Origin: Alphaproteobacteria bacterium
GTDB taxonomy: Bacteria; Pseudomonadota; Alphaproteobacteria; Caulobacterales; Maricaulaceae
Length of the DNA: 64,000 bases
NCBI GenBank assembly: GCA_024742735.1
Contig: JANSXV010000003.1
Location: 62,001 to 126,000 of the forward strand
Direction of reading: 5' to 3'
Shown: one piece after another, positions 44,320 through 52,512 of the stretch
Layout: the number at the start of each line of letters is the position of its first letter
Numbering within the stretch: the first letter of the stretch is position 1
Notes under the pieces: generated by a model
Told to the model about the DNA's origin: nothing
The model's database searches: none
The model's input: the letters and a program-made list of their open reading frames with translations, nothing else
Translations under genes and position numbers: made by a program

Positions 44320-45389
44320 CGCTCGGCACGTCCGGCAAGAGATTCCAACGCATCATTGACGGGTCCCGACACGATGTCGCTGCGTCCGTCATTGACCGCC
44401 GCCGCCAGCGCACAGCCGCTTTCTGCATCGACGCGCATGCGGGCGAACCACATGGTGTTCGAGCCTGCGTGCAATAGCGATCCGTCCTGCGTGACGCCCC
44501 AACCCAGCGCGTAGTTTCCGCCTTCAGGCGGCGTGTGCAGCCGCGCCCAGCTATGTGCGCCGAGATAGCTCTCGGGCTGGTCGCGGTGGGCGATCAGGAA
44601 ATCGAGCAGGTCGACGAGCGGCAAGTGCGCCCGCCCGGCCGGGTTCATCGCCGGAGGATTATCCGCACCGCCGCCAGGCTCGCGCGGGCCGAACCCGCCG
44701 AACAGCCCTGAGCGGTGCCCGCGCGGCTGATCGGCCTCACCGCGCACGCCCGGCGGGCCCCACCCCGCACCATCCATGCCGAGCGGCGCAAAGACCTCGC
44801 GCGCCATCAACGCCTCGTAACCAAGGCCTGCGGCCTGCTCCAGCATCATGGCTGCGATCACATAGCCGGCATTGGAGTAAAGGAACTCGCCGCGAGGCCC
44901 GCCCGGTTCGGCAAGCACCGCGCGGGCATAGACGAGCCTGTCGGCCCGCACATCCCTGTCCGCATCTGCTCCAGACAGTCGGACCGCAGTGACGGGCCCT
45001 GCGTTGGCCATCATCCCGGAGCGGTGAGACAGCAACGCTTCAAGCGTCGCATCCCGCAGCGACTCTGCAATGTCCAGGTCCAGACCGGCCAGGCTTTCAC
45101 CGAGGGTCGTCGACCAGTCGATGGCGCCCTGCTCCACCAGGCGTGCGGCGAGCGTCGCCGTCATGGCCTTGGTGTTCGAGCCCATATGCCAGAGGTCGCC
45201 GGGCTCAACCGGCGCCTCGCGCCCTGCGATGCGCACGCCCGCCACGCCCTCCTCCAATCGCCCGCCGCACAGGCGCGCCACCGCCGCTCCCGGAGAGCCG
45301 GTCGCGTCCAGCAGGTCCTGAGCGATCGCATCAACGCCTGCATCCGGGTCGGCGGCGAGCAGGGCGACGGCGGCGATTAGCGTAATCAT
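44316..45389 (-). CDS. Beta-lactamase-family serine hydrolase
   Basis: 357 aa with a signal peptide (MITLIAAVALLAADPDAG). The class C/PBP4* type active site is S-N-T-K (WHMGSNTKAMTATL), the Y-S-N motif FLYSNAGYV, and an H-A-G triad late in the protein (LLHAGSNTMW). A periplasmic esterase/peptidase is more likely than a true beta-lactamase. It is embedded in reverse orientation in the HIG1-cobO neighbourhood, which suggests later insertion. Confidence 0.86.
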   Translation of the reverse strand: MITLIAAVALLAADPDAGVDAIAQDLLDATGSPGAAVARLCGGRLEEGVAGVRIAGREAPVEPGDLWHMGSNTKAMTATLAARLVEQGAIDWSTTLGESLAGLDLDIAESLRDATLEALLSHRSGMMANAGPVTAVRLSGADADRDVRADRLVYARAVLAEPGGPRGEFLYSNAGYVIAAMMLEQAAGLGYEALMAREVFAPLGMDGAGWGPPGVRGEADQPRGHRSGLFGGFGPREPGGGADNPPAMNPAGRAHLPLVDLLDFLIAHRDQPESYLGAHSWARLHTPPEGGNYALGWGVTQDGSLLHAGSNTMWFARMRVDAESGCALAAAVNDGRSDIVSGPVNDALESLAGRAER

Positions 45390-45557
45390 GGCGGAGCTCC
45401 GGTCAGCAAGTCGGCGGCGATGTCACCTTGAGGTGACTTATTGCGATCCATGCCGCATGTTCTGCAGCCCGTCAAGCGTAACCTTCGCGTTACATGTCGA
45501 AGCGTTTGCCCACCGCCCCGACGGCCTATAGCCTTCGCCGGGCGCATGGAGGCAGCC

Positions 45558-46133
45558 TTGGTCCGTTTGACGAAAATCTACACAAAGGCCGGCGATGGCG
45601 GCCGCACCCGGCTCGGCGACATGAGCGAAGCCGACAAGCACGATCCGCGGGTCGAAGCCTATGGCACGGTCGATGAAGCCAACGCCACCATCGGCATGGC
45701 TGTCGCGGCCCTGCCAGCGGGCCATGAGCTTCAGGGTCTGTTGACCTCAATTCAAAACGACCTTTTCGACGCCGGCGCCGATCTGTGCGTGCCCGACCGG
45801 GGCGAGGCTCTGGAGTGGGAGCCCCTTCGCATGCGCGCTGACCAGACCGAGCGCCTGGAGGCCGAGATCGACCGGCTCAACGCGCGCCTGGAGCCGCTGG
45901 ACAGCTTCGTCCTGCCCGGCGGGTCGGCCGCATCGGCCGCCCTGCACCTGGCGCGCACGATCACCCGGCGCGCCGAGCGCCGCGTCGTCGCCCTGCGTTC
46001 GACCGGCGAACCGGTCAGCGAAGCGGTCGTGACCTACCTGAACCGGCTGTCGGACTTGCTGTTCGTAGCGGCGCGCATCGCCAATGACGACGGCCGCGCC
46101 GACGTCAAATGGGTCCCGGGCGGTCAGCGCTGA
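45558..46133 (+). CDS. Cob(I)alamin adenosyltransferase (PduO/CobO type)
   Basis: 191 aa from a TTG at 45558 with GGAGG 5 nt upstream; an ATG at 45546 is in frame but lacks a ribosome site. Motifs: LTKIYTKAGDGGRTRLGD (ATP binding), AYGTVDEANATIGM, FVLPGGSAASAALHLARTITRRAERRVV and YLNRLSDLLFVAAR. It transfers adenosyl from ATP to cob(I)alamin. Found upstream of etfBA in many alphaproteobacteria. No cobalamin riboswitch was seen. Confidence 0.93.
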   Translation: MVRLTKIYTKAGDGGRTRLGDMSEADKHDPRVEAYGTVDEANATIGMAVAALPAGHELQGLLTSIQNDLFDAGADLCVPDRGEALEWEPLRMRADQTERLEAEIDRLNARLEPLDSFVLPGGSAASAALHLARTITRRAERRVVALRSTGEPVSEAVVTYLNRLSDLLFVAARIANDDGRADVKWVPGGQR

Positions 46134-46268
46134 GCCAAGTTTTTCCGCGCCGGAAATTCCGATTTTTCCCCGCGGAGGGTGGCGAAGGCGGGGGCTGAGT
46201 CCCTATCTCTCCCGCTGCGACGCCGCGTCGCACATGTTCAGTCCGACAGCAGACAAGGGACCTACGCC

Positions 46269-46895
46269 ATGAAGACCGCCTACGCCGCCGCCTCGCTGGC
46301 GGCCTTCCTCGCCGCCCCCGCCCTGACCTCCGCCGCGTCCGCAGGTCCGGCCGCCTACGAGTTCGACAAGACCCACACCACCATCACCGCGACGTGGAAC
46401 CATCTGGGCTATTCCGAACAGGCCATCCACTTCACCGACTATGACGGCGTGCTGCTCCTCGACTTTGAAGAGCCCGCGAACTCGACCGTGGACGTCACCT
46501 TCAACATCGCAGGCGGCTTCTGGGTCGGCGCGAACCAGGAACGCTTTGAAAATCACCTGAATTCCGGCGACCTGTTCAACACCGGCGAGTTCCCGACCGC
46601 GCGCTTCGTCGCCACCGAGTTCGTCACCGAAGATGGCGAGACCGGCACGATGACCGGTGACCTGACCCTGCTGGGCCAGACCCATCCGGTCACCCTGGAC
46701 GTGACGCTGCGCCAGCGCGCCCCGCACCCGTTCAGTGGAAATGAAGTCGCCGGCTTCTCCGCCAGCGGTGAAATCCTGCGTTCGGAATGGGGCCTGGGCT
46801 ATGCGGTCCCGAACGTCTCCGACGAGATCCGGATCGAGATCGAGACCGAACTGGCCCTCGTCACTGACGAAGAAGGCGGCGAGAGCGAAGACTAG
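46269..46895 (+). CDS. YceI family periplasmic protein
   Basis: 208 aa with a signal peptide (to about residue 25). The YceI lipocalin-like barrel reads YEFDKTHTTITATWNHLGY, FNTGEFPTARFVATEF, GDLTLLGQTHPVTLDV and SEWGLGYAVPNVSDEIRI. The family binds polyisoprenoid or quinone-like lipids. An acidic tail (EEGGESED) follows. It lies between cobO and etfBA, where it is not usual, and is followed by its own terminator. Confidence 0.9.
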   Translation: MKTAYAAASLAAFLAAPALTSAASAGPAAYEFDKTHTTITATWNHLGYSEQAIHFTDYDGVLLLDFEEPANSTVDVTFNIAGGFWVGANQERFENHLNSGDLFNTGEFPTARFVATEFVTEDGETGTMTGDLTLLGQTHPVTLDVTLRQRAPHPFSGNEVAGFSASGEILRSEWGLGYAVPNVSDEIRIEIETELALVTDEEGGESED

Positions 46896-46918
46896 GCCCG
46901 CATCGCACACTTAGGCTG

Positions 46919-46955
46919 GGCCCGCCGCGTTCCGCGCGGCGGGCCTTGTCGTTTT
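46919..46955 (+). terminator. Terminator after yceI
   Basis: An 11-bp perfect stem GGCCCGCCGCG/CGCGGCGGGCC with loop TTCCG, followed by TTGTCGTTTTC, 23 nt after the stop. Confidence 0.8.
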
Positions 46956-47129
46956 CGGCCTGGCTCAAGGCATTCGATGATTTGTCCGGACATTTATTGT
47001 GCGACGCGTTGACTTACCCCGGTGGCGCGGGCAGGTTCCGCGCCTAGATTTCAGCCTCGATGGTGCGGCGTCCGCCCGCCTGTTGGGGCGCGCCTGCACT
47101 CACGCAACGTCAACAAACCGGAGCCGTCG

Positions 47130-47879
47130 ATGAAGATCCTCGTCCCCGTCAAACGGGTGGTCGATTATAACGTCAAGGTCCGGGTCAAACCCGACCAGAC
47201 CGGCGTTGACCTGGCCAATGTAAAAATGAGCATGAACCCCTTCTGCGAAATCGCCGTGGAAGAGGCGATCCGCATGAAGGAGAAGGGCGTCGCCGAAGAG
47301 ATCGTCGCGGTCTCCATCGGCCCGGCCCAGGCTCAGGAAACGATCCGCACCGCGCTCGCCATGGGCGCTGATCGCGGCATCCACGTGACCACCGACCAGA
47401 CGGTCGAGCCGCTGGCCGTGGCCAAGATCCTGGCCAAGGTCGTCGAGGAGGAGAGCCCCGAGCTCGTCATCCTCGGCAAGCAGGCCATCGACGACGATTC
47501 CAACGCCACCGGACAGATGCTGGCCGCGCTGCTGGGCTGGCCCCAGGCGACCTTCGCTTCGGAAGTCGAGAAGGACGGCGACGGCTTCAAGGTCACCCGC
47601 GAGATCGACGGCGGCCTGCAGACCATCAAGGTCTCCAGCCCGGCGATCATCACCACCGACCTGCGCCTGAATGAGCCGCGCTACGCCTCCCTGCCGAACA
47701 TCATGAAGGCCAAGCGCAAGCCCATCGACGCCAAGACACCGGAGGATTTCGGCGTGGACATCGCGCCGCGCCTTGAGGTCCTGAAGGTCACCGAGCCGCC
47801 CAAGCGCGAAGCCGGCGTCAAGGTGGAGAGCGTGGCTGAACTGGTCGACAAGCTGAAGAACGAAGCGGGGGTGATCTAA
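47130..47879 (+). CDS. etfB: Electron transfer flavoprotein subunit beta
   Basis: 249 aa, starting [20 protein letters not shown]. The ETF-beta AMP-binding fold includes [40 protein letters not shown] and the signature [28 protein letters not shown] passes electrons from acyl-CoA and other dehydrogenases to ETF-ubiquinone oxidoreductase. The stop overlaps the etfA start (TAATG). The earlier in-frame extension is not used, because this start is the family start. Confidence 0.96.
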   Translation: MKILVPVKRVVDYNVKVRVKPDQTGVDLANVKMSMNPFCEIAVEEAIRMKEKGVAEEIVAVSIGPAQAQETIRTALAMGADRGIHVTTDQTVEPLAVAKILAKVVEEESPELVILGKQAIDDDSNATGQMLAALLGWPQATFASEVEKDGDGFKVTREIDGGLQTIKVSSPAIITTDLRLNEPRYASLPNIMKAKRKPIDAKTPEDFGVDIAPRLEVLKVTEPPKREAGVKVESVAELVDKLKNEAGVI

Positions 47880-48820
47880 TGGCTGTTCTCGTCATCGCCG
47901 AACACGACAATGCGTCCCTGAACGACGCCACGCGCGCCGCCGTCACCGCGGGCAAGGCTCTGGGCGGGGACATTCACGTCCTGGTCGCCGGCAAGAACGC
48001 CGGCCCGGCCGCCGAGGCCGCCTCCAAGCTGGACGGCGTCGCCAAGGTGCTCCACGCCGAAAGCGATCATCTGGAAAAGCGCCTGGCCGAAGCCATGGAG
48101 ACGCTCGTCCTGTCCATCGCCGACGGGTATGACGCGATCCTGACCCCGGCCACGACCGGCGGGAAAAACTTCATGCCCCGCATCGCGGCCAAGCTGGATG
48201 TCGCGCAGATCTCCGACATCACCGCGGTTGAAAGCGCGGACACGTTTGTGCGTCCGATCTACGCCGGCAACGCCATGATGACGGTGAAGTCTTCCGACGC
48301 GAAGAAAGTCATCACCGTGCGTCCGACCACGTTCGAGAAAGTCGGCGACGGCGGCTCGGCGTCCGTGGAAACCATCGACGCCCCGGCGCCGGCGGCCTCG
48401 TCGCAATTCGTCGGCGAGGAGCTGTCCAAGTCCGATCGTCCCGAATTGGCGAGCGCGAAGATCGTCATCTCCGGCGGTCGCGGCATGGGCAATGGCGAGA
48501 ACTTCGCCATCATCGAGAAGGTCGCCGACAAGCTGAACGCCGCCGTGGGCGCCTCGCGCGCCGCGGTCGACGCCGGCTTCGTGCCGAACGACTACCAGGT
48601 GGGCCAGACCGGCAAGGTCGTCGCGCCTGAGCTGTACATCGCGGTGGGCATCTCCGGCGCCATCCAGCACCTGGCCGGCATGAAGGACTCCAAGGTGATC
48701 GTCGCGATCAACAAGGACGAGGAAGCCCCGATCTTCTCGGTGGCCGATTACGGCCTGGTCGCCGACCTCTTCACCGCCGTTCCCGAGCTGGAAGCGGAGC
48801 TGGGCAAGGTCGGCTACTAA
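47879..48820 (+). CDS. etfA: Electron transfer flavoprotein subunit alpha
   Basis: 313 aa. The N-terminal domain is followed by the FAD-binding C-terminal domain with [65 protein letters not shown] and the terminal [14 protein letters not shown]. It forms the heterodimer with EtfB and carries FAD. A strong terminator follows. Confidence 0.97.
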   Translation: MAVLVIAEHDNASLNDATRAAVTAGKALGGDIHVLVAGKNAGPAAEAASKLDGVAKVLHAESDHLEKRLAEAMETLVLSIADGYDAILTPATTGGKNFMPRIAAKLDVAQISDITAVESADTFVRPIYAGNAMMTVKSSDAKKVITVRPTTFEKVGDGGSASVETIDAPAPAASSQFVGEELSKSDRPELASAKIVISGGRGMGNGENFAIIEKVADKLNAAVGASRAAVDAGFVPNDYQVGQTGKVVAPELYIAVGISGAIQHLAGMKDSKVIVAINKDEEAPIFSVADYGLVADLFTAVPELEAELGKVGY

Positions 48821-48845
48821 GCCTGCCGGACGCCATTGAATGAAG

Positions 48846-48873
48846 ACCCCGGGCGTCACCGCCCGGGGTTTTT
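48846..48873 (+). terminator. Rho-independent terminator of etfBA
   Basis: Stem ACCCCGGGCG/CGCCCGGGGT (10 bp) with loop TCAC, followed by TTTTTC, 26 nt after the etfA stop. Confidence 0.92.
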
Positions 48874-48874
48874 C

Positions 48875-49369
48875 TTATTCCGCCGCCTCGAACCCGGCCT
48901 CCACAGGCCAGGCCTCATCGGCCGGGCGCCAGGCGATGGAGACGATCTTCCAGGCTCCGTCCTGTTCAACCAGCACAAGCGTGTTGATGCCGACCGCGAT
49001 GGTCTCGCCAGTGTCGGTGCGCACGCCTTCATAGCCCGACAGGATGGTGGCCATCTCGCCGTACTGATAGGTCCGGCGGCGCGTCTCGGTCTCGGTGAAG
49101 CCGATGCGGACCAGGTTAGGCCCGGCCCGTTCGATGTAATCCTCAGGACTGAGGCTCGCGATGCGAACGCCCTCCTCGCCAGGGGTCACCACCGTCATTC
49201 GGGCATGCTCGGTGAACAGTGTGCGGAACCGGTCCCAGTCGCGCGCTTCGCCGACGGGACCGGAGATGACCTCGTAAAGCGCTTCAACAGCGGCGCCGGG
49301 CGCATCTTGCGCAATGGCCGACGCGGCGCTGAGCGCGGCGGCTCCGGCGGCGAGCAGTGTCCGGATCAT
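48875..49369 (-). CDS. Secreted SnoaL/NTF2-like protein
   Basis: 164 aa. Signal peptide (MIRTLLAAGAAALSAASAIAQ) followed by an NTF2-like cone fold: AAVEALYEVISGPVGEARDWDRF, an ARMTVV strand, SPEDYIERAG and a terminal NTLVLVEQDGAWKIVSIAW. Function unknown; the fold binds small ligands or acts as an isomerase. It converges on etfA with the terminator between them. Confidence 0.78.
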   Translation of the reverse strand: MIRTLLAAGAAALSAASAIAQDAPGAAVEALYEVISGPVGEARDWDRFRTLFTEHARMTVVTPGEEGVRIASLSPEDYIERAGPNLVRIGFTETETRRRTYQYGEMATILSGYEGVRTDTGETIAVGINTLVLVEQDGAWKIVSIAWRPADEAWPVEAGFEAAE

Positions 49370-49443
49370 GGCGTCCTCCCGTGATGATCACGGGCTGATC
49401 AGAGCGCGTTCCCAGCGCCTGCGCAAATGAACAGGTGGAAAGC

Positions 49444-50028
49444 TCAATACCGCTCCAGCGCCGCCTCGATCAGGGCGAAGGCCTCTTCGCTGGCCCACTC
49501 CGCATCGCCGTCGAGGCGGCCGATCTCGGCGCCCTGGCGATCATAAAGCACCGTCAGCGGCAGGCCGCGCGCGCCCGCCGCGAAGGCCGAGCGGAAGGAC
49601 TGGTCGTGATAGAGGGCCAGGTTCTCCAGCCCGTTGCGCTCATAGAATTCGGCGGCGTCCTCGATGCGCTGGTCCATGGAGATGGCGACCACCTCGAAAT
49701 CTTCAGACCCATAGCGAGCCTGAAGCGCGTCCAGATAGGGCATTTCCACCACGCAGGGCGCGCACCAGGTGGCCCAGAAATTGACCAGCAGCACCTTGCC
49801 GCGCTTGTCGGCGAGCGTGATCTCTGCGCCCTCGCCGGTCAGCAGGGTTGCGCGGGGTTGTTCAGGGGCTTCGGACACGGAGCGGAAATCGCTCATGGTT
49901 CCGCGCGCGAACGTATCCAGCGGGCCGGGCGTGGAGCTGATGAGCGCGGAGAACAGCGTGACGATCACCGCTATTGCGCCAAGGGCCAGCATGGCCATGA
50001 TCGCGTGCTTCACTTTAAGCTCCGGCAT
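49444..50028 (-). CDS. TlpA-like thiol:disulfide oxidoreductase
   Basis: 194 aa with an N-terminal membrane anchor (about 10-33) and a periplasmic thioredoxin fold carrying NFWATWCAPCVVEMP (CAPC active site) and cis-Pro in ARGLPLTVLYDRQG. TlpA reduces copper chaperones and apocytochromes in oxidase assembly. It is divergent from argH, the same neighbourhood seen in rhizobia. Confidence 0.9.
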   Translation of the reverse strand: MPELKVKHAIMAMLALGAIAVIVTLFSALISSTPGPLDTFARGTMSDFRSVSEAPEQPRATLLTGEGAEITLADKRGKVLLVNFWATWCAPCVVEMPYLDALQARYGSEDFEVVAISMDQRIEDAAEFYERNGLENLALYHDQSFRSAFAAGARGLPLTVLYDRQGAEIGRLDGDAEWASEEAFALIEAALERY

Positions 50029-50090
50029 GGCCCTGAGCGCTCCTCTTGTTTCACTCTCTGCACTGAATTCAGTGCGCTGCGGACTGACCC

Positions 50091-51494
50091 ATGACCGACG
50101 ACACCAAAACCGCCGCCAGCGGCATGTGGGGCGGACGCTTCACCGCCGGACCGTCAGAAATCATGACGGCGATCAACGCCAGCGTCGACGTGGATCAGCG
50201 CCTGTTCGAACAGGATATCGCCGGGTCCCTCGCCCACGCTGCGATGTTGTCCGCCTGCGGCGTGATTTCAAGTGACGACGAGGCGCAGATCCGGTCCGGG
50301 CTGGAGGCGATCCGCGAGGACATCCGCGCAGGGCGCTTCACCTGGGACCCCGCCCTGGAAGACGTGCACATGAATATCGAGGCGGCCCTGCGCGAAAGGA
50401 TCGGCGCGGCTGCGGGCCGTCTGCACACGGCGCGCTCGCGCAACGACCAGGTGGCGACCGATTTCAGGCTCTGGCTGCGCGAGGCGATCGACGGCGCGAT
50501 GGAAGGCCTGACCGCCTATCAGCGCGCGCTTGTCGCGCAGGCCGAGAACCACGCCGACACCGTCATGCCCGGTTTCACCCATCTGCAGACCGCCCAGCCG
50601 GTAAGCCTGGCCCATCACCTTCTGTGCTGGGTGGAGGCGGCCGAGCGCGACAAGCAGCGCTTTGCCGACTGCCGCAAGCGTCTGAATGAAAGCCCGCTGG
50701 GCGCGGCGGCGCTCGCTGGTACGGCCTTCCCCATCGACCGGGACAGAACCGCGAAGGCGCTGGGCTTTGACCGGCCCATGGCGAACTCGCTGGACGCGGT
50801 GAGTTCGCGCGATTTCGCGCTGGAAGCCCTGAGCTGTGCGGCGATCACAGCGGTGAACCTGTCGCGTTTCGCCGAAGAGATCGTCTTGTGGACCTCGCGC
50901 CGCTTCGGCTTCGCCACCCTGACCGACGCCTTCTCCACCGGCTCCTCCATCATGCCGCAAAAGCGCAATCCGGACGCCGCTGAACTGGTCCGGGCCAAGC
51001 CGGGCCGGATCGCCGGGGCGCTGCAGGGCCTGATCCTGGTGTGCAAGGGTTTGCCGCTGGCCTATTCGAAAGACCTGCAGGAGGACAAGGCGCTGGTCTT
51101 CACCGCCTTCGATGACCTGGCGCTCGCTGTCTCCGCCATGGCCGGCATGGCCGCAGACCTGTCCTTTGACGCGGAGACGATGGAGCTCGCCGCCGGCGAA
51201 GCCTATTCCGACGCCACCGATCTCGCCGATTGGTGCGTGCGCGAGCTGAACATGCCCTTCCGCGACGCCCACCACGTGGCCGGCTCGGCCGTGAAGGCTG
51301 CGGAGGCGAAGGGCCTGCCCCTGAAAGACCTCCCGCTGGCGGACTACCAGGCCATCGAGCCCCGCATCGACGCGCGCGTTTTCGACGTGCTCTCGGCTCG
51401 CGCCAGCATGGAGAGCCGGGTAAGCTATGGCGGAACCGCGCCGGTGCGCGTGCGCGAACAGCTCGCCGCCTGGAAGACCCGCCTGAACGCCTGA
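50091..51494 (+). CDS. argH: Argininosuccinate lyase
   Basis: 467 aa, family length. [20 protein letters not shown], the [17 protein letters not shown] block, [18 protein letters not shown] and the fumarase-superfamily signature [12 protein letters not shown]. It splits argininosuccinate to arginine and fumarate, the last step of arginine synthesis. The start has no strong Shine-Dalgarno but matches the family N-terminus. Confidence 0.97.
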   Translation: MTDDTKTAASGMWGGRFTAGPSEIMTAINASVDVDQRLFEQDIAGSLAHAAMLSACGVISSDDEAQIRSGLEAIREDIRAGRFTWDPALEDVHMNIEAALRERIGAAAGRLHTARSRNDQVATDFRLWLREAIDGAMEGLTAYQRALVAQAENHADTVMPGFTHLQTAQPVSLAHHLLCWVEAAERDKQRFADCRKRLNESPLGAAALAGTAFPIDRDRTAKALGFDRPMANSLDAVSSRDFALEALSCAAITAVNLSRFAEEIVLWTSRRFGFATLTDAFSTGSSIMPQKRNPDAAELVRAKPGRIAGALQGLILVCKGLPLAYSKDLQEDKALVFTAFDDLALAVSAMAGMAADLSFDAETMELAAGEAYSDATDLADWCVRELNMPFRDAHHVAGSAVKAAEAKGLPLKDLPLADYQAIEPRIDARVFDVLSARASMESRVSYGGTAPVRVREQLAAWKTRLNA

Positions 51495-51519
51495 CCTGAA
51501 CTTAAAGACGGAGCCCGCC

Positions 51520-51684
51520 ATGCGCCGCCTCACCCTCGCCCTCTCCGGCCTCGCCGCCGTCCTTCTGATTTCCGGCTGCGGTATTCGCGGCGACCTCGAA
51601 CGCCCGCCTCCCGTCTGGGGCCCGGACGAGCGCACCGACGAAGAACGCGCGCACGAGACGGAAGCGGAGGATCGCGAGGGATAG
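51520..51684 (+). CDS. lptM: LptM-like small lipoprotein
   Basis: 54 aa, too short for most ORF filters. The signal peptide ends in the lipobox LISGC (C20), followed by GIRGDLERPPPVWGPDE, the typical LptM/YifL start (GLKGPL-like, then PP). RBS GGAG at 51510-51513. LptM stabilises the LptDE lipopolysaccharide translocon. It follows argH by 25 nt, as in most alphaproteobacteria. Confidence 0.82.
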   Translation: MRRLTLALSGLAAVLLISGCGIRGDLERPPPVWGPDERTDEERAHETEAEDREG

Positions 51685-51774
51685 CGGCCACCTATCGGAA
51701 GCCCGCCACCGCCGCTTGATTTTAAATAAAACTTAAATTATTTTGCCTCTAACATAATTTTTGAGGCGAAACCC

Positions 51775-52224
51775 ATGTCCTTGCTCCGAACCCTGTTTCC
51801 CAATCTGCTTTCGCTCCTCGCGCCGGGTCTGGCGGCGGGCGTGTTTATGGCGGACCTGGCCCTGACCGCCGGCTCCGCCTCGCCTGCAGCTCTGGCGGCC
51901 AAGCTGATCGCGCCTGCGCTGTTCGTCTGGGCGCTTTACGAGGGGGCGCGCCTGATCGGGAGCACGAGCGCCGCGAAACAGTTCGGCCCTGCGACCATAG
52001 CCGGCCTGCACCGGGCCGCCGCCGCGGTGTTGCTGGGCGTTTTCGCCAGCGTCATCCTCGCGCCGAGCCTCCTGCACCTCCAATCCAACGGCTTCACGGC
52101 GATGTCCGGGGTTGAATTCGCCTACTCGATCGAAGCCCTGACGCTCGTGATCGTGGGCGTCCTGCTGCATTACCTCGCGCGCGCAGGGGCAGCGCTTCAC
52201 GCCGACCTTGAGAGCATCCTCTAG
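51775..52224 (+). CDS. DUF2975-like four-helix membrane protein
   Basis: 149 aa with four hydrophobic helices (about 12-34, 45-62, 85-105, 118-140). It resembles DUF2975 proteins, which are nearly always paired with a YozG-like HTH gene as seen directly downstream (TAGTG overlap). The role of the pair is unknown. The upstream 90 bp is AT-rich (poly-T/A) and likely holds a promoter. It sits where lysA is expected in related genomes. Confidence 0.72.
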   Translation: MSLLRTLFPNLLSLLAPGLAAGVFMADLALTAGSASPAALAAKLIAPALFVWALYEGARLIGSTSAAKQFGPATIAGLHRAAAAVLLGVFASVILAPSLLHLQSNGFTAMSGVEFAYSIEALTLVIVGVLLHYLARAGAALHADLESIL

Positions 52225-52466
52225 TGCCGATCCGGTTGACCCTTGATGTGATGCTGGCGCAGCGCAAGATGCGCGCCCGCGATCTCGCTGAGCGCATTGG
52301 TCTGTCGGAGACACAGCTGAGCCTTTTGCGTACAGGCAAGGTGAAGGGCGTCAGGTTCGATACCCTCGCAAAGATCTGCTTCGTTCTGGAATGCCGGCCC
52401 GCCGACCTGATCGACTATGATCGCGATCCTGCCGATCTGTATGCGCCGGACGGCGGCCCGACCTGA
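52224..52466 (+). CDS. YozG-like Cro/C1 HTH regulator
   Basis: 80 aa from a GTG at 52224 that overlaps the DUF2975 stop. XRE helix-turn-helix: LDVMLAQRKMRARDLAERIGLSETQLSLLRTGKVKGVRF, then LAKICFVLECRPADLIDYD, typical of YozG-type small regulators. The pair probably autoregulates; the target is unknown. Confidence 0.88.
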   Translation: MPIRLTLDVMLAQRKMRARDLAERIGLSETQLSLLRTGKVKGVRFDTLAKICFVLECRPADLIDYDRDPADLYAPDGGPT

Positions 52467-52512
52467 ATCCACCCGTGCCATCTCGGCGGATGGAGACTAT
52501 CTTGGTCTCCAG

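Noticed and set aside
44316-45389. Serine hydrolase as an antibiotic-resistance beta-lactamase
   Set aside because: The S-x-x-K, Y-S-N and H-x-G motifs fit the broad serine hydrolase/esterase group; nothing points to drug resistance.
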